Source of the DNA: an uncultured Verrucomicrobia subdivision 3 bacterium
GTDB taxonomy: Bacteria > Verrucomicrobiota > Verrucomicrobiia > Limisphaerales > UBA11358
DNA: 33,775 nucleotides
Assembly: GCA_903917705.1 (NCBI GenBank)
Contig: CAIXBQ010000100.1
Location: 1-33,775, forward strand
Reading direction: 5' to 3'
Of this stretch, positions 15,061 to 23,250 are shown one piece after another (positions within the stretch are counted from its first letter, which is position 1; the number at the start of each line of letters is the position of its first letter). Below the pieces are notes generated by a model. It was given only the letters and a program-made list of their open reading frames with translations, did not search any database and was not told the origin of the DNA. The position numbers and the translations under genes are program-made.

Positions 15061-16287
15061 GTGAATATATTACTCATCAATCATTATGCGGGTTCGCGTG
15101 AATATGGCATGGAATACCGGCCTTATTATCTCGCGCGCGAATGGCAGCGGCTGGGACATCGGGTGCGAATTGTGGCGGCGTCCTGCTCGCACCTGCGGAT
15201 TAAACCGCCGAAGCTGACCGGAACAATCACGGAAGAGAATATTGATGGAATTTCTTACGTCTGGCTAAAAACACCAGGTTACCGTGGCAATGGTGCCAGA
15301 CGTGCCATTAATATGTTTGCGTTCGTTGGCCAGTTGTTCCGCCATGCCCGTTGGTTGATCAAAAATCAAAAGCCCGATGTCATCATCGCCTCCTCCACCT
15401 ATCCGCTCGACACCCTGCCGGCTCGTTTCATGGCCCGCCGCTGCGGCGCCAGGCTGGTCTACGAAGTCCACGATCTCTGGCCACTCTCCCCAATCGAACT
15501 GGGGAATATGTCGCCACGCCATCCGTTCATTCGACTGATGCAGTGGGCGGAGGACTATGCCTGTCGTTCGGTTGACCGGGTTGTTTCAATGTTGCCAAAC
15601 GCGCAGATCCATCTGCAGGAACATGGGATGGACGCTGCGAAGTTTGCTTATGTGCCCAATGGCATTGCCATTGATGAATGGGAAAGAGGCGCCAGTCCGT
15701 TGCCCGAAACCCATTCGGCCACCTTAAGAACCCTGCACGAATCCGGTCAATTCGTCCTCGGCTATGCGGGAGGCCATGCCGTCAGCAACGCACTTGAATT
15801 TCTAATGCAGGCGGCTCGCTTGGTGGCGGATCAACGCGTTACTTTGGTTTTGGTCGGTGATGGCGCCGAAAAGACCAACCTCGTTGGCCAAGCCAAGGCT
15901 CTTAATTTACGGAATGTAATTTTTCTGCCAGCCGTCTCAAAGAACGTGGTTCCCGCCTTATTGCGGGAGATGGACGCCCTCTACATCGGCTGGCAAAACA
16001 AGCCTATTTACCGTTTTGGTGTCAGCCCCAATAAAGTTTTTGATTACATGATGGCGAGCAAGCCGGTCATCCATTCCGTCAATGCCAGCAATGACGTGGT
16101 GGCCGAATCCGGCTGCGGCATCACCGTTCCACCCGAAAACCCTGAAGCCATCGCGGAAGCGATCCGGCAGCTGGCATTTATGTCTGAAAACCAGCGCGAG
16201 GAGTTAGGGCAGCGCGGGCGAAACCATGTGCTGAAACACCATGATTACCGCGTGCTGGCCCAACGGTTTCTTGAGGGGTTGATTTAG
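15061..16287 (+). CDS. WbuB-like GT4 glycosyltransferase
   Basis: A 408-residue GT-B enzyme starting M(V)NILLINHYAGSREYGMEYR, typical of WbuB-like GT4 proteins. The N-terminal domain includes YYLAREWQRLGHRVRIVAAS and KPDVIIASSTYPLDTLPA near 100, with YEVHDLWPLSP near 138. The donor domain starts near 235 (FVLGYAGGHAVSNALEFL). It carries FGVSPNKVFDYMMASKPVIHSV (about 319-340), where the nucleotide-sugar site has N-K-x-F-D-Y rather than an obvious EX7E. GTG at 15061 is the chosen start, because the family N-terminus begins exactly there; TTG at 15052 is in frame. It is the last gene before a 241-base gap, so it probably ends the first long transcription unit. Confidence 0.88.
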   Translation: MNILLINHYAGSREYGMEYRPYYLAREWQRLGHRVRIVAASCSHLRIKPPKLTGTITEENIDGISYVWLKTPGYRGNGARRAINMFAFVGQLFRHARWLIKNQKPDVIIASSTYPLDTLPARFMARRCGARLVYEVHDLWPLSPIELGNMSPRHPFIRLMQWAEDYACRSVDRVVSMLPNAQIHLQEHGMDAAKFAYVPNGIAIDEWERGASPLPETHSATLRTLHESGQFVLGYAGGHAVSNALEFLMQAARLVADQRVTLVLVGDGAEKTNLVGQAKALNLRNVIFLPAVSKNVVPALLREMDALYIGWQNKPIYRFGVSPNKVFDYMMASKPVIHSVNASNDVVAESGCGITVPPENPEAIAEAIRQLAFMSENQREELGQRGRNHVLKHHDYRVLAQRFLEGLI

Positions 16288-16402
16288 TTGACTGCTTTGT
16301 CAATGGGTTGCTTAACTTCAGCGACTGGCGCGGTCGGCGACACATTTGGACTGGCGGCCAAGGAAACCGGCGTATGATATCAGGGCACAATTTCGATTGG
16401 CA

Positions 16403-16408
16403 TATAAT
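16403..16408 (+). promoter_or_regulatory. candidate -10 element upstream of the phosphoglycosyl transferase
   Basis: TATAAT in a locally AT-richer part of the 241-base gap 16288-16528. No good -35 hexamer lies 16-18 bases upstream. If used, it would give a leader of roughly 110-115 bases that contains the strong hairpin at 16460-16503. Confidence 0.25.
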
Positions 16409-16459
16409 GGATGGGGCGCGTTGTTCCGCCGGCTCCGTTGGGGCAGGGTTGGATGCGTT

Positions 16460-16503
16460 GGCTGGCAACCGCGGCGGGCAAGGGACTGCCCGCCCTGCCA
16501 GCC
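16460..16503. repeat. nested GC-rich inverted repeat in the gap before the PglC-like gene
   Basis: Two perfect 8-bp stems are stacked. The outer stem is GGCTGGCA (16460-16467) with TGCCAGCC (16496-16503). The inner stem is GGCGGGCA (16473-16480) with TGCCCGCC (16487-16494), around the loop AGGGAC. A 5-base and a 1-base interior loop separate the stems. It lies 25 bases before the ATG at 16529. There is no T-run, so it is not a classical terminator. It could be a REP-like element or a leader structure. The rest of the gap 16288-16528 shows no gene. Confidence 0.7.
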
Positions 16504-16528
16504 GCGCCGATGAACTTTGCGAGGTGAC

Positions 16529-17137
16529 ATGAACCAGCCGGGATTTTACGCGCGACACGGCAAACGCTGGTTTGATTTTTCGGCGGCGGCCATCGGACTG
16601 GCCGTTTTGCTTTTGCCGCTGGCGGCGCTGGCGCTGGCTATTTTGATCGCGGATGGAACGCCGGTTTTTTTCCGTCAGCAGCGGGTCGGTCGGCACGGCC
16701 GGCTTTTCCGCATCTGCAAATTCCGGACGATGACCAGCCGCATGATGTCAGACTCCACCATCACCGTGTCCGGCGATACGCGGGTAACGCGGCTGGGCAA
16801 AATCCTGCGGCGGTTCAAGCTCGACGAGTTGCCGCAGCTGTTCAACGTGCTGGCCGGCGAGATGAGCCTGGTCGGGCCGAGGCCGGACGTGCCTGGTTAT
16901 GCCGACCGGCTGCGCGGCAATGACGCGCGGGTGCTGGAGTTGCGCCCCGGCATCACGGGCCCGGCGACGCTGGCGTTCCGCAACGAGGAGGAACTGCTGG
17001 CGCGGGCCGCTGATCCGAAGCGCTACAACGACGAGGTTGTCTTTCCGGAAAAAGTCCGGTTGAATCTCATGTATCACGACACGCAAGGTTTCGCGGCGGA
17101 TATCGGCTGGATTTTGAAAACCATTTTTTCACGATGA
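16529..17137 (+). CDS. PglC-like phosphoglycosyl transferase (bacterial sugar transferase)
   Basis: A 202-residue monotopic phosphoglycosyl transferase that transfers a sugar-1-phosphate from a UDP-sugar to undecaprenyl phosphate, the first membrane step of EPS repeat-unit assembly. One N-terminal hydrophobic reentrant helix (about 18-42) precedes FFRQQRVGRHGRLFRICKFRTM, the family's first signature. The catalytic Asp-Glu pair is in FKLDELPQLFNVLAGEMSLVGPRPD (about 107-130), then LRPGITGPATL. The length matches PglC-size enzymes, lacking the multi-helix N-terminal domain of WcaJ/WbaP. GAGGTG sits 4-5 bases before the ATG at 16529, a fair ribosome site. The stop overlaps the next start in an ATGA. 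Confidence 0.93.
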   Translation: MNQPGFYARHGKRWFDFSAAAIGLAVLLLPLAALALAILIADGTPVFFRQQRVGRHGRLFRICKFRTMTSRMMSDSTITVSGDTRVTRLGKILRRFKLDELPQLFNVLAGEMSLVGPRPDVPGYADRLRGNDARVLELRPGITGPATLAFRNEEELLARAADPKRYNDEVVFPEKVRLNLMYHDTQGFAADIGWILKTIFSR

Positions 17138-17899
17138 TTTCACCCAAGGAATTTTTCGATCCGTGCGCCTGGGTCTGGTTCGGCCTGCTGGCGGCGGCGG
17201 CCTGGAATTTCCGCCGACGCGCTCGCAAAGCCGCCTGGTTGCTGGCAGGACTGGCGGTGTTGTTGAGTCTGGTCGGTCCCCGAGCGGCTGCTGGCCGGCA
17301 AGGAGCGAAGCTACTGGCTGGCACCCGACCCGGCGGCCAATCCGCAGGCCTTCGCCGGGGCACAGGCGGTGGTGATGTGCGGCGGCGTGCTGAACGTGTC
17401 GGCGCGTGATTTCACGGGCGCGAATTACACGGACGCGGTGAACCGCTTCTTAAAGGCGGTTGAACTGGCAAAACTTTTACAGCGGCCGCTTGTATTGGGC
17501 GGCGGCCTGGCCGGCGGCGCGGACACGCTGCTGGAATCCGTTTTCGAGCGGAAATGGCTGGCGAGCTGGGGACAGACCGACCTGCAAGTCCTGGAGCTGG
17601 GCCGGTGCGAAAACACCCATGACGAGGCCTTGTCCGCCGCCAAAATCGCGCGCGACCAGGGCTGGACAAACATCGTGCTGGTCACGTCCGCCTACCACAT
17701 GGACCGCGCGCTGGCGGTTTTTCAACACGCCGGATTGCAGGTGATTCCGATCGGCTGCGATTTTCACGCGATGCCGGCGTTATCCCGAAAAACAAGCCTG
17801 AAAATACTGCCAAACATCGGCAGCGCCGAAAATCTGCGGCGGTATCTGACCGAATCCGTCGGGCTGGCTTATTACCGCCTGCGCGGCTGGATCGGGTGA
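17134..17899 (+). pseudogene. YdcF/DUF218-family protein gene with a frameshift
   Basis: The reading frame starts in an ATGA overlap and encodes two membrane segments (about 10-27 and 34-48), reaching LAVLLSLVGP. At the CCCC run 17278-17281 the frame breaks. In the +1 frame the protein continues ERLLAGKERSYWLAPDPAAN and runs to the stop at 17899. The downstream part has AVVMCGGVLN, RPLVLGGGLAGGADTL, ENTHDEALSAAKIA and NIVLVTSAYHMDRALAVF, the clear signature of the YdcF/SanA/ElyC (DUF218) family. One extra C in the run would explain it. This is either a real inactivating indel or a sequencing error. The intact protein would be about 254 residues, membrane-anchored with the DUF218 domain probably facing the periplasm. 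DUF218 proteins occur in envelope and EPS loci; their reaction is not settled. Confidence 0.8.
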
Positions 17900-17918
17900 A
17901 TTTATCCCAAGGAAATCC

Positions 17919-19106
17919 ATGAATAAAAATCCAACCCGGGCCGCAACGCGGGCGGCACAAAGAATACTGCTTTCCGTGCCCCACATGGACGGCAACGAGC
18001 GACGCTATGTTCAGGAGGCATTTGACTCAAACTGGCTTTCCACCGTGGGGCCGAATCTCACCGCGCTGGAAAAGGAGTTTTCTGCGCTCGTTGGTTTGCC
18101 CGCCGTGGCGCTTGCAAGCGGCACAGCGGGCTTGCATCTGGCCATGCGGCTGGCAGGCGTAAAGCCGGGCGACGAGGTGGTGGTGCCGACGCTGACGTTT
18201 TCCGCAACGGTCAACCCGGTGCTATACGAGCACGCGCGGCCGGTTTTTCTGGACAGCGAACCGTGCGGATGGAATCTCAATCCCGTCTTGCTGGCGGATT
18301 TTCTGGGGCAGCGCGCCCGCCAAAACCGGCTGCCGAAGGCGGTGGTGGTGGTGCATCTTTTCGGCCTGAGCGCGGCGATGAATGAGATCCAGGAAATCTG
18401 CCGCCCGCACGGCGTGACGGTGATCGAGGATGCGGCGGAATCGCTCGGGGCGCGGTATCATGGCAAACATTCCGGCACGATCAGCGATATCGGCGTGTTT
18501 TCGTTCAACGGCAACAAGATGATCACCGGCACCACGGGCGGCATGCTGGTGGCGCGGGATCCGGCGAAGGTGGAGGCGGCGCGCAAGTGGAGCCAGCAGG
18601 CGCGCGACGCCGACCCGCTGGGCGTGAACAACTACGTCCACAGCGAACTCGGCTTCAATTACCGGATGAGCAATGTCGTGGCCGGCATCGTGCGCGGGCA
18701 ACTGGAGATTCTGGAGACGCGGGTGGCGCAGCGGCGCGCGGTGTTCGACCGATATCGCACGGGGCTGGCGGAGGTGCCAGGGCTGACGCCGCAGGCGGAA
18801 TCTCCCGACTGCCGGCACACGCGGTGGTTGAGCTGTTTTCTAGTGGACGAAAAAAAGTTTGGCCTGACCGCCGTGGAACTGATCCGGTTTCTGGACGCGG
18901 CGAATATAGAGGCGCGGCCGGTGTGGCGTCCGCTGCATACCCAGCCGTTGTATGAAATATTTGAGTGCATCGGAGGCGGCGTGGCGGAGGATTTGAACCG
19001 GCGCGGCATCTGCCTGCCCAGCTCCAGCTCGCTTACCGTGACGGATCAGGAGTTTGTGATGGCGCGACTGCGCGAGGCGCATGAACTGGCGCCCATCCGG
19101 CGGTGA
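17919..19106 (+). CDS. PglE-like DegT/DnrJ/EryC1/StrS aminotransferase
   Basis: A 395-residue PLP-dependent sugar aminotransferase. The start LLSVPHMDGNERRYVQEAFD and the active-site stretch VFSFNGNKMITGTTGGMLV (the PLP lysine is K200) closely follow the pattern of PglE. PglE transfers an amino group to the 4-keto position of UDP-4-keto-6-deoxy-GlcNAc. Other family landmarks are LASGTAGLHLAMRLAG (PLP phosphate site), PTLTFSATVNPVLY, VIEDAAESLGA (PLP-ring Asp) and LGFNYRMSNVVAGIVRGQLE. AAGGA lies about 5 bases before the ATG, the best ribosome site in this block. With the dehydratase downstream and the phosphoglycosyl transferase upstream it forms a bacillosamine-like set. Confidence 0.9.
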   Translation: MNKNPTRAATRAAQRILLSVPHMDGNERRYVQEAFDSNWLSTVGPNLTALEKEFSALVGLPAVALASGTAGLHLAMRLAGVKPGDEVVVPTLTFSATVNPVLYEHARPVFLDSEPCGWNLNPVLLADFLGQRARQNRLPKAVVVVHLFGLSAAMNEIQEICRPHGVTVIEDAAESLGARYHGKHSGTISDIGVFSFNGNKMITGTTGGMLVARDPAKVEAARKWSQQARDADPLGVNNYVHSELGFNYRMSNVVAGIVRGQLEILETRVAQRRAVFDRYRTGLAEVPGLTPQAESPDCRHTRWLSCFLVDEKKFGLTAVELIRFLDAANIEARPVWRPLHTQPLYEIFECIGGGVAEDLNRRGICLPSSSSLTVTDQEFVMARLREAHELAPIRR

Positions 19107-19272
19107 CTTTTCAGCTTCCCTCGCGATTTCCGCCCATGATGGACAGCGGGAAACACTCGCTCACAGCATAAAGCCCGTCGTTTAATGCAATGCCATTCTC
19201 GCCCAGTTTCATATCTGGTAAGTTTCTATTGATTTCAACGATAGTGAAGCGGGTTAGAAAATGTAATTACGA

Positions 19273-19306
19273 CAGCTTGTGCGAGCTTGGGTCGATGCAC
19301 AAGCTG
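19273..19306. repeat. 10-bp perfect inverted repeat before the dehydratase gene
   Basis: CAGCTTGTGC (19273-19282) and GCACAAGCTG (19297-19306) form a perfect 10-bp stem with a 14-base loop. A further CAGCTTG follows at 19311-19317. It lies in the 281-base gap 19107-19387, whose middle is clearly AT-richer than its flanks. No T-run follows. Candidate roles are a leader hairpin of the next transcription unit or an operator. No gene is evident in the gap. Confidence 0.6.
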
Positions 19307-19387
19307 GCGGCAGCTTGATTCGCCCGCCCGACTTTCGATCCGGCGACCGGCCTTTCCGGCATGATTTCACCGGTGATTTTTCCCTTT

Positions 19388-21313
19388 ATGGACACGCTCC
19401 ATCGCCTCCTTCGGCACAGCACGGTCGTCTTGGTTTATATCCTGATGACCGTTGCCAGCCTGGGCCTGAGCTATCTGCTGCGGTTTGAGTTTGCGCCGCC
19501 GGCGGAAACGCTGCGGCAACTGCTGAACGTGCTGCCGCTGCTGATCGCGGTCAAGCTGGCAGTCATGGTTCTGACCGGCCAGTTCGAAAGTCTGCTGACG
19601 TTTTTTTCCGTGCCGGACTTTCAGCGGATCGTTCGCGCCGGAGCGCTGAGCACGGCGGTATTTTTCGGCATCTGGATATTCTCCAACGGCGAACTGTCGC
19701 CGCCCCGCAGCGTGCTGGTGATGGATGCGGTTTTTTTCATCGGCCTGGTCAGCGGGCTGCGATTATTTATGCGGAACATCCGGGAACAATGGGAATCTTT
19801 TTCCGCCGCCACCGAACGGCACCTGGAACCGGTGGCCATCATCGGCGCGGGCGAGGCGGGCGCGCGACTGGCCCAGCAATTCATGCGGCACTCCGGTTTC
19901 GGCCTGAACCCGGTGGTGTTTCTGGATGATGACCACGGCAAATGGGGACAGCAGCTTCACGGCCTGCGGATCGCGGGCGATGCATCCTGGCTGCTGGGGC
20001 CGAATGTGCCGACGTCGTTGCGCCGCGTGATCATCGCCATGCCCTCGGCTTCGCGCCGGCGCATCCGCGCCATCATCGAGCTGCTGGAAGGAAAAGGCTT
20101 CCGGCTGGACACGATTCCTTCCATCAACGACCTGCTGGAAAGCAAAACCTCGCTGGCGCGGCTGCGGCCCATCCAGATTGACGACCTGCTTGGCCGCGAC
20201 CCGGCGCATTTGGATTCCGAGAGCATCCGGCAAATGCTGACCGGCCAGGTGGTCGCGGTGACCGGTGCCGGCGGCAGCATCGGCAGCGAATTGTGCCGGC
20301 AGATTTTGCGTTACCAGCCGGAGCAGCTGCTGCTGATTGAGCAGAGCGAAGGGCTGTTGTTCATCATTGAACAGGAGCTGGTCGAAGCGGGCTTCAAGTC
20401 TTTGATTGTGCCCCTGGTGGCGGACATCTGCGATGCCGAGCGCATCGCCGGAATTTTTGCGGAGCACCAGCCGGCAATCCTGTTCCATGCCGCCGCGCAC
20501 AAGCATGTGCCGATGATGGAAAGCCAGCCGGTGGAAGCCATCAAGAACAATGCCATGGGCACGGCGCGGCTCGCGCGAAACGCCCTGCAGGCCGGCGTAA
20601 AACGCTTTGTGCTCATCTCCACCGACAAGGCCATCAATCCGACCAGCGTCATGGGCGCGACCAAGCGGATGGCGGAGATGTTTTTACAGGCGCTATTCGG
20701 GGCGCATCCGGCGGAGACGAAATTCATGTGCGTCCGCTTCGGCAATGTGCTGGGTTCATCCGGCAGCGTGGTCCCGATTTTTCAAAAGCAAATCGCCGCC
20801 GGCGGTCCGGTGAAAGTGACGCATCCCGAGATGACGCGCTATTTCATGACCATCCCCGAAGCGGTGGGGCTGGTGCTGCAAAGCGGGATGATGGGCCGGG
20901 GCGGGGAAATCTTTCTGCTGGACATGGGCAAGCCGGTGAAAATCCTCACCCTCGCGCGGTCGTTGATTTTGTTGCAGGGACTCAAACCGGACGAGGACAT
21001 TCCCATCCAGTTCACCGGCTTGCGGCCGGGCGAAAAAATGTTTGAGGAGCTGAATTACAACACCGAGGAATTGCAGCCGACCAGCCATCACAAGGTGTTC
21101 CGGCTGACCACGGCGGCCGCGGCGCTGGAAATGGTCGCCGCCCGGCTGGCGGAACTGGAAGCCAATCTCAGCCGCGCGACCCCGGACGATCTCAAGCGGC
21201 AGATGACGCGGCTGGTGCCGGAATACACGCCGGAAACCAGGGACAAGAAAGTTAAAACCGCCCCCGCGCTGCCGAGCTTGCCGCCGACCGCAACGCTGGT
21301 GGCTCAACCTTGA
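19388..21313 (+). CDS. PglF/FlaA1/WbpM-type membrane nucleotide-sugar 4,6-dehydratase
   Basis: A 641-residue protein with about four N-terminal transmembrane helices (to about residue 130). A first Rossmann-like domain has AIIGAGEAGARLAQQF near 145, and the catalytic SDR domain begins VVAVTGAGGSIGSELCRQI near 288. HAAAHKHVPMME and ISTDKAINPTSVMGATKRMAE contain the modified catalytic pair M422-x-x-x-K426 in place of Tyr-x-x-x-Lys, as known for membrane dehydratases such as WbpM and PglF. These convert UDP-GlcNAc to UDP-4-keto-6-deoxy-GlcNAc. The C-terminal LRPGEKMFEELNYNTEELQPT is also typical. ATG at 19388 fits the family N-terminus; an in-frame ATG at 19361 would add 9 residues. The next gene starts 6 bases after its stop. 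Confidence 0.93.
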   Translation: MDTLHRLLRHSTVVLVYILMTVASLGLSYLLRFEFAPPAETLRQLLNVLPLLIAVKLAVMVLTGQFESLLTFFSVPDFQRIVRAGALSTAVFFGIWIFSNGELSPPRSVLVMDAVFFIGLVSGLRLFMRNIREQWESFSAATERHLEPVAIIGAGEAGARLAQQFMRHSGFGLNPVVFLDDDHGKWGQQLHGLRIAGDASWLLGPNVPTSLRRVIIAMPSASRRRIRAIIELLEGKGFRLDTIPSINDLLESKTSLARLRPIQIDDLLGRDPAHLDSESIRQMLTGQVVAVTGAGGSIGSELCRQILRYQPEQLLLIEQSEGLLFIIEQELVEAGFKSLIVPLVADICDAERIAGIFAEHQPAILFHAAAHKHVPMMESQPVEAIKNNAMGTARLARNALQAGVKRFVLISTDKAINPTSVMGATKRMAEMFLQALFGAHPAETKFMCVRFGNVLGSSGSVVPIFQKQIAAGGPVKVTHPEMTRYFMTIPEAVGLVLQSGMMGRGGEIFLLDMGKPVKILTLARSLILLQGLKPDEDIPIQFTGLRPGEKMFEELNYNTEELQPTSHHKVFRLTTAAAALEMVAARLAELEANLSRATPDDLKRQMTRLVPEYTPETRDKKVKTAPALPSLPPTATLVAQP

Positions 21314-21319
21314 TGCTTT

Positions 21320-22591
21320 GTGGATAAATTTTCCATCCCAGGCCGGTTCCACCGAAAGTGGCGGCGGCGGCTGCTGCTGGCACCATGGCTGGGGCCGTTG
21401 ATTTCATTGGAGGCGCAGGATGCGGCCTGGCCGTCGGCCCGGGAAAATGTTTCAGCCCCCGCGCCGCCGGCCGCGACGAACAGCCTGCCAACGGAGCCCC
21501 TCTCCCCGGTTTCCTGGCGCTATGGCAACTGGCGCGGGTATGTGGCATTCACCGCCGAACTTCGCTACGACGACAACATCACGGCGACGGACCGGAACAT
21601 CATCGCCGATTTTATCGGCGTCGCCATTCCCTCGATCAATTTGGAATATGTGCCCTCCGGCATGAACCAGGGCGCGGCCATCGCCCATCTGGATTATAGT
21701 CCGCAGTTCAAGGCCTACCTGAATCATGAATCGTATAATGCGGTTGATCAAACGGCGAATCTGAAACTGGAACGGACTTACGGCCGCTTCCGTCTCGGAC
21801 TGAATCACCATTATGGATTGACCACGGATCCGCAGATGGAGCAAACCGGCTGGGGGGAGTTGCAAACGCAAAACACGGATTTATCGGCCGGCTACGAGCT
21901 GACGGAAAAAACCACCCTTAGCCTGTCGCCCAGCCAGGAATGGAGCAGCGTGGACAACGGCATCACGCTTTGGGAATACGGCGCGACGCTGCAAGCAACT
22001 CATCACAAGTCGGAAAAAATGGATTTGTTGGCCAGCTATTATGCCGGCGAAATCCAATCCACCCCGGGAGTTAATGCGTTCAAACAAAGCGCGCTGGCGG
22101 GCATTTCCTGGGACGCGAACAGCCGCAACCGGGTGGATCTGCGCGTTGGATTCCAAACCATGACCTACCGCGGCGGCCAGGCGTCCGGGGGCAATGAGAC
22201 GCCCGACCTGCTGCTGGACTGGAATTATCAGCTCACGGCCAAGACGACCGCGCACTTGAGCGTGAGCTATCAAACCTATTTCTCGCAGTATGTGGCGTAT
22301 CAGGTGAATAAGACGATTTCCAGCCAGGCGACCCTGTCACACCGGCTCACTGAAAAAATCAGCCTGGAGCTGCGCGGCGGTTATGCTTTTGGGGAACAAA
22401 ATTCCGTGCTGAACAACCAGAGCAGCGGCGGGGAATTTGACTGCTGGAATGCCGGTGCCGGCGCGACCTATCATTTAAGCCGAGCCACCGATCTTAGGCT
22501 GGATTTCAACCATCAGGAACGCAGCAGTAACTATTTATATCAGCCCTATCAACGCAACGTGGTCCAACTATCCGTGCAACATCGTTTTTAA
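21320..22591 (+). CDS. outer-membrane beta-barrel protein of the EPS export set
   Basis: A 423-residue protein with a basic N-terminus followed by a short hydrophobic stretch (RKWRRRLLLAPWLGPLISLEAQDA, about 12-35) that serves as a signal peptide. A proline-rich linker comes next, and then a repeating pattern of amphipathic beta strands such as YVAFTAELRYDDNITATD, FRLGLNHHYGLTTDP and LSAGYELTEKTTLSLSPSQEW. It ends VVQLSVQHRF, with a terminal Phe as in many outer-membrane barrels. It resembles the BBP2/EpsL-like barrels seen beside Wza-type genes and may help the polymer cross the outer membrane. Only GTG 21320 gives a reasonable start. It is 6 bases downstream of the dehydratase gene and 11 bases before the Wza-like gene. 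Confidence 0.8.
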   Translation: MDKFSIPGRFHRKWRRRLLLAPWLGPLISLEAQDAAWPSARENVSAPAPPAATNSLPTEPLSPVSWRYGNWRGYVAFTAELRYDDNITATDRNIIADFIGVAIPSINLEYVPSGMNQGAAIAHLDYSPQFKAYLNHESYNAVDQTANLKLERTYGRFRLGLNHHYGLTTDPQMEQTGWGELQTQNTDLSAGYELTEKTTLSLSPSQEWSSVDNGITLWEYGATLQATHHKSEKMDLLASYYAGEIQSTPGVNAFKQSALAGISWDANSRNRVDLRVGFQTMTYRGGQASGGNETPDLLLDWNYQLTAKTTAHLSVSYQTYFSQYVAYQVNKTISSQATLSHRLTEKISLELRGGYAFGEQNSVLNNQSSGGEFDCWNAGAGATYHLSRATDLRLDFNHQERSSNYLYQPYQRNVVQLSVQHRF

Positions 22592-22602
22592 CCGCCCAAT
22601 CC

Positions 22603-23238
22603 ATGAACCATTTCTCCAGAAAATTCCGGTGCGCAGCCTGGCTGCTGCTGGGGGGCATCCTGACGGTGCCGGCGGCACCCATCGCAACCAATTCCGCCGT
22701 GAATCATGCCGCGGCGACCACCAATAATCCGGCGGCAACGGAATATCACCTGCATCCGGGCGACACCATCCAGGTCCACATTTATGGCGAGGATGACCTG
22801 ACCAGCAAGGCCAAGTTGAATGAGAACGGCGAGGTGATTCTCCCCTTGCTGCCGGCGCTGGATTTGAACGGAGCCACCCTGGAGCAAGCCAACAAACGAA
22901 TCGGGGCCGCCTACAAGAAGGATTATCTGGTCAATCCCGTGGTCACGGTTGCCATCGTTGAATACGGCAACTCCAAGGTGAGCGTGTTGGGGCAGGTGGG
23001 CCGGCCGGGCGTCTATCAATTTCCTTCCAATGAACGACTCAATCTGCTGCAGGCGATCGCGCTGGCCGGCGGCTACACGCGCATTGGCGAACCGAGCCGC
23101 GTGACCATCAAACGCACGGTCAGCGGCCGGACCACCCTCATCCGGCTGGATGCCTCCGCCATGGCTGAAAAGGAAAAGACAGCCATCTTTGATGTCAAAC
23201 CGGACGATGTCATCAACGTGGGCGAAACCATTTTCTGA
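22603..23238 (+). CDS. Wza-like polysaccharide export protein
   Basis: A 211-residue secreted protein with a signal peptide (about 1-25) lacking an obvious lipobox cysteine. The Poly_export domain starts YHLHPGDTIQVHIYGEDDLT (about 48-67) and includes ENGEVILPLLPALDLNGATLEQA. A single SLBB-type domain follows (KVSVLGQVGRPGVYQFPSNE, about 126-145, then LLQAIALAGGYTRIGEPSRVTIKR). Family members form the periplasm/outer-membrane conduit for EPS and work with a Wzc-type co-polymerase, encoded 12 bases downstream. It is shorter than E. coli Wza, with one SLBB domain and no C-terminal outer-membrane helix, so the neighbouring beta-barrel may supply the outer-membrane pore (inference). Confidence 0.92.
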   Translation: MNHFSRKFRCAAWLLLGGILTVPAAPIATNSAVNHAAATTNNPAATEYHLHPGDTIQVHIYGEDDLTSKAKLNENGEVILPLLPALDLNGATLEQANKRIGAAYKKDYLVNPVVTVAIVEYGNSKVSVLGQVGRPGVYQFPSNERLNLLQAIALAGGYTRIGEPSRVTIKRTVSGRTTLIRLDASAMAEKEKTAIFDVKPDDVINVGETIF

Positions 23239-23250
23239 CGACTGAACATT

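Noticed and set aside
19111..19212. A 33-codon minus-strand frame in the gap before the dehydratase gene, starting MKLGENGIALNDGLYAVSEC
   Set aside because: It has no recognisable relatives, no good ribosome site and only 33 codons. It could be a remnant, but nothing supports it beyond an open frame.
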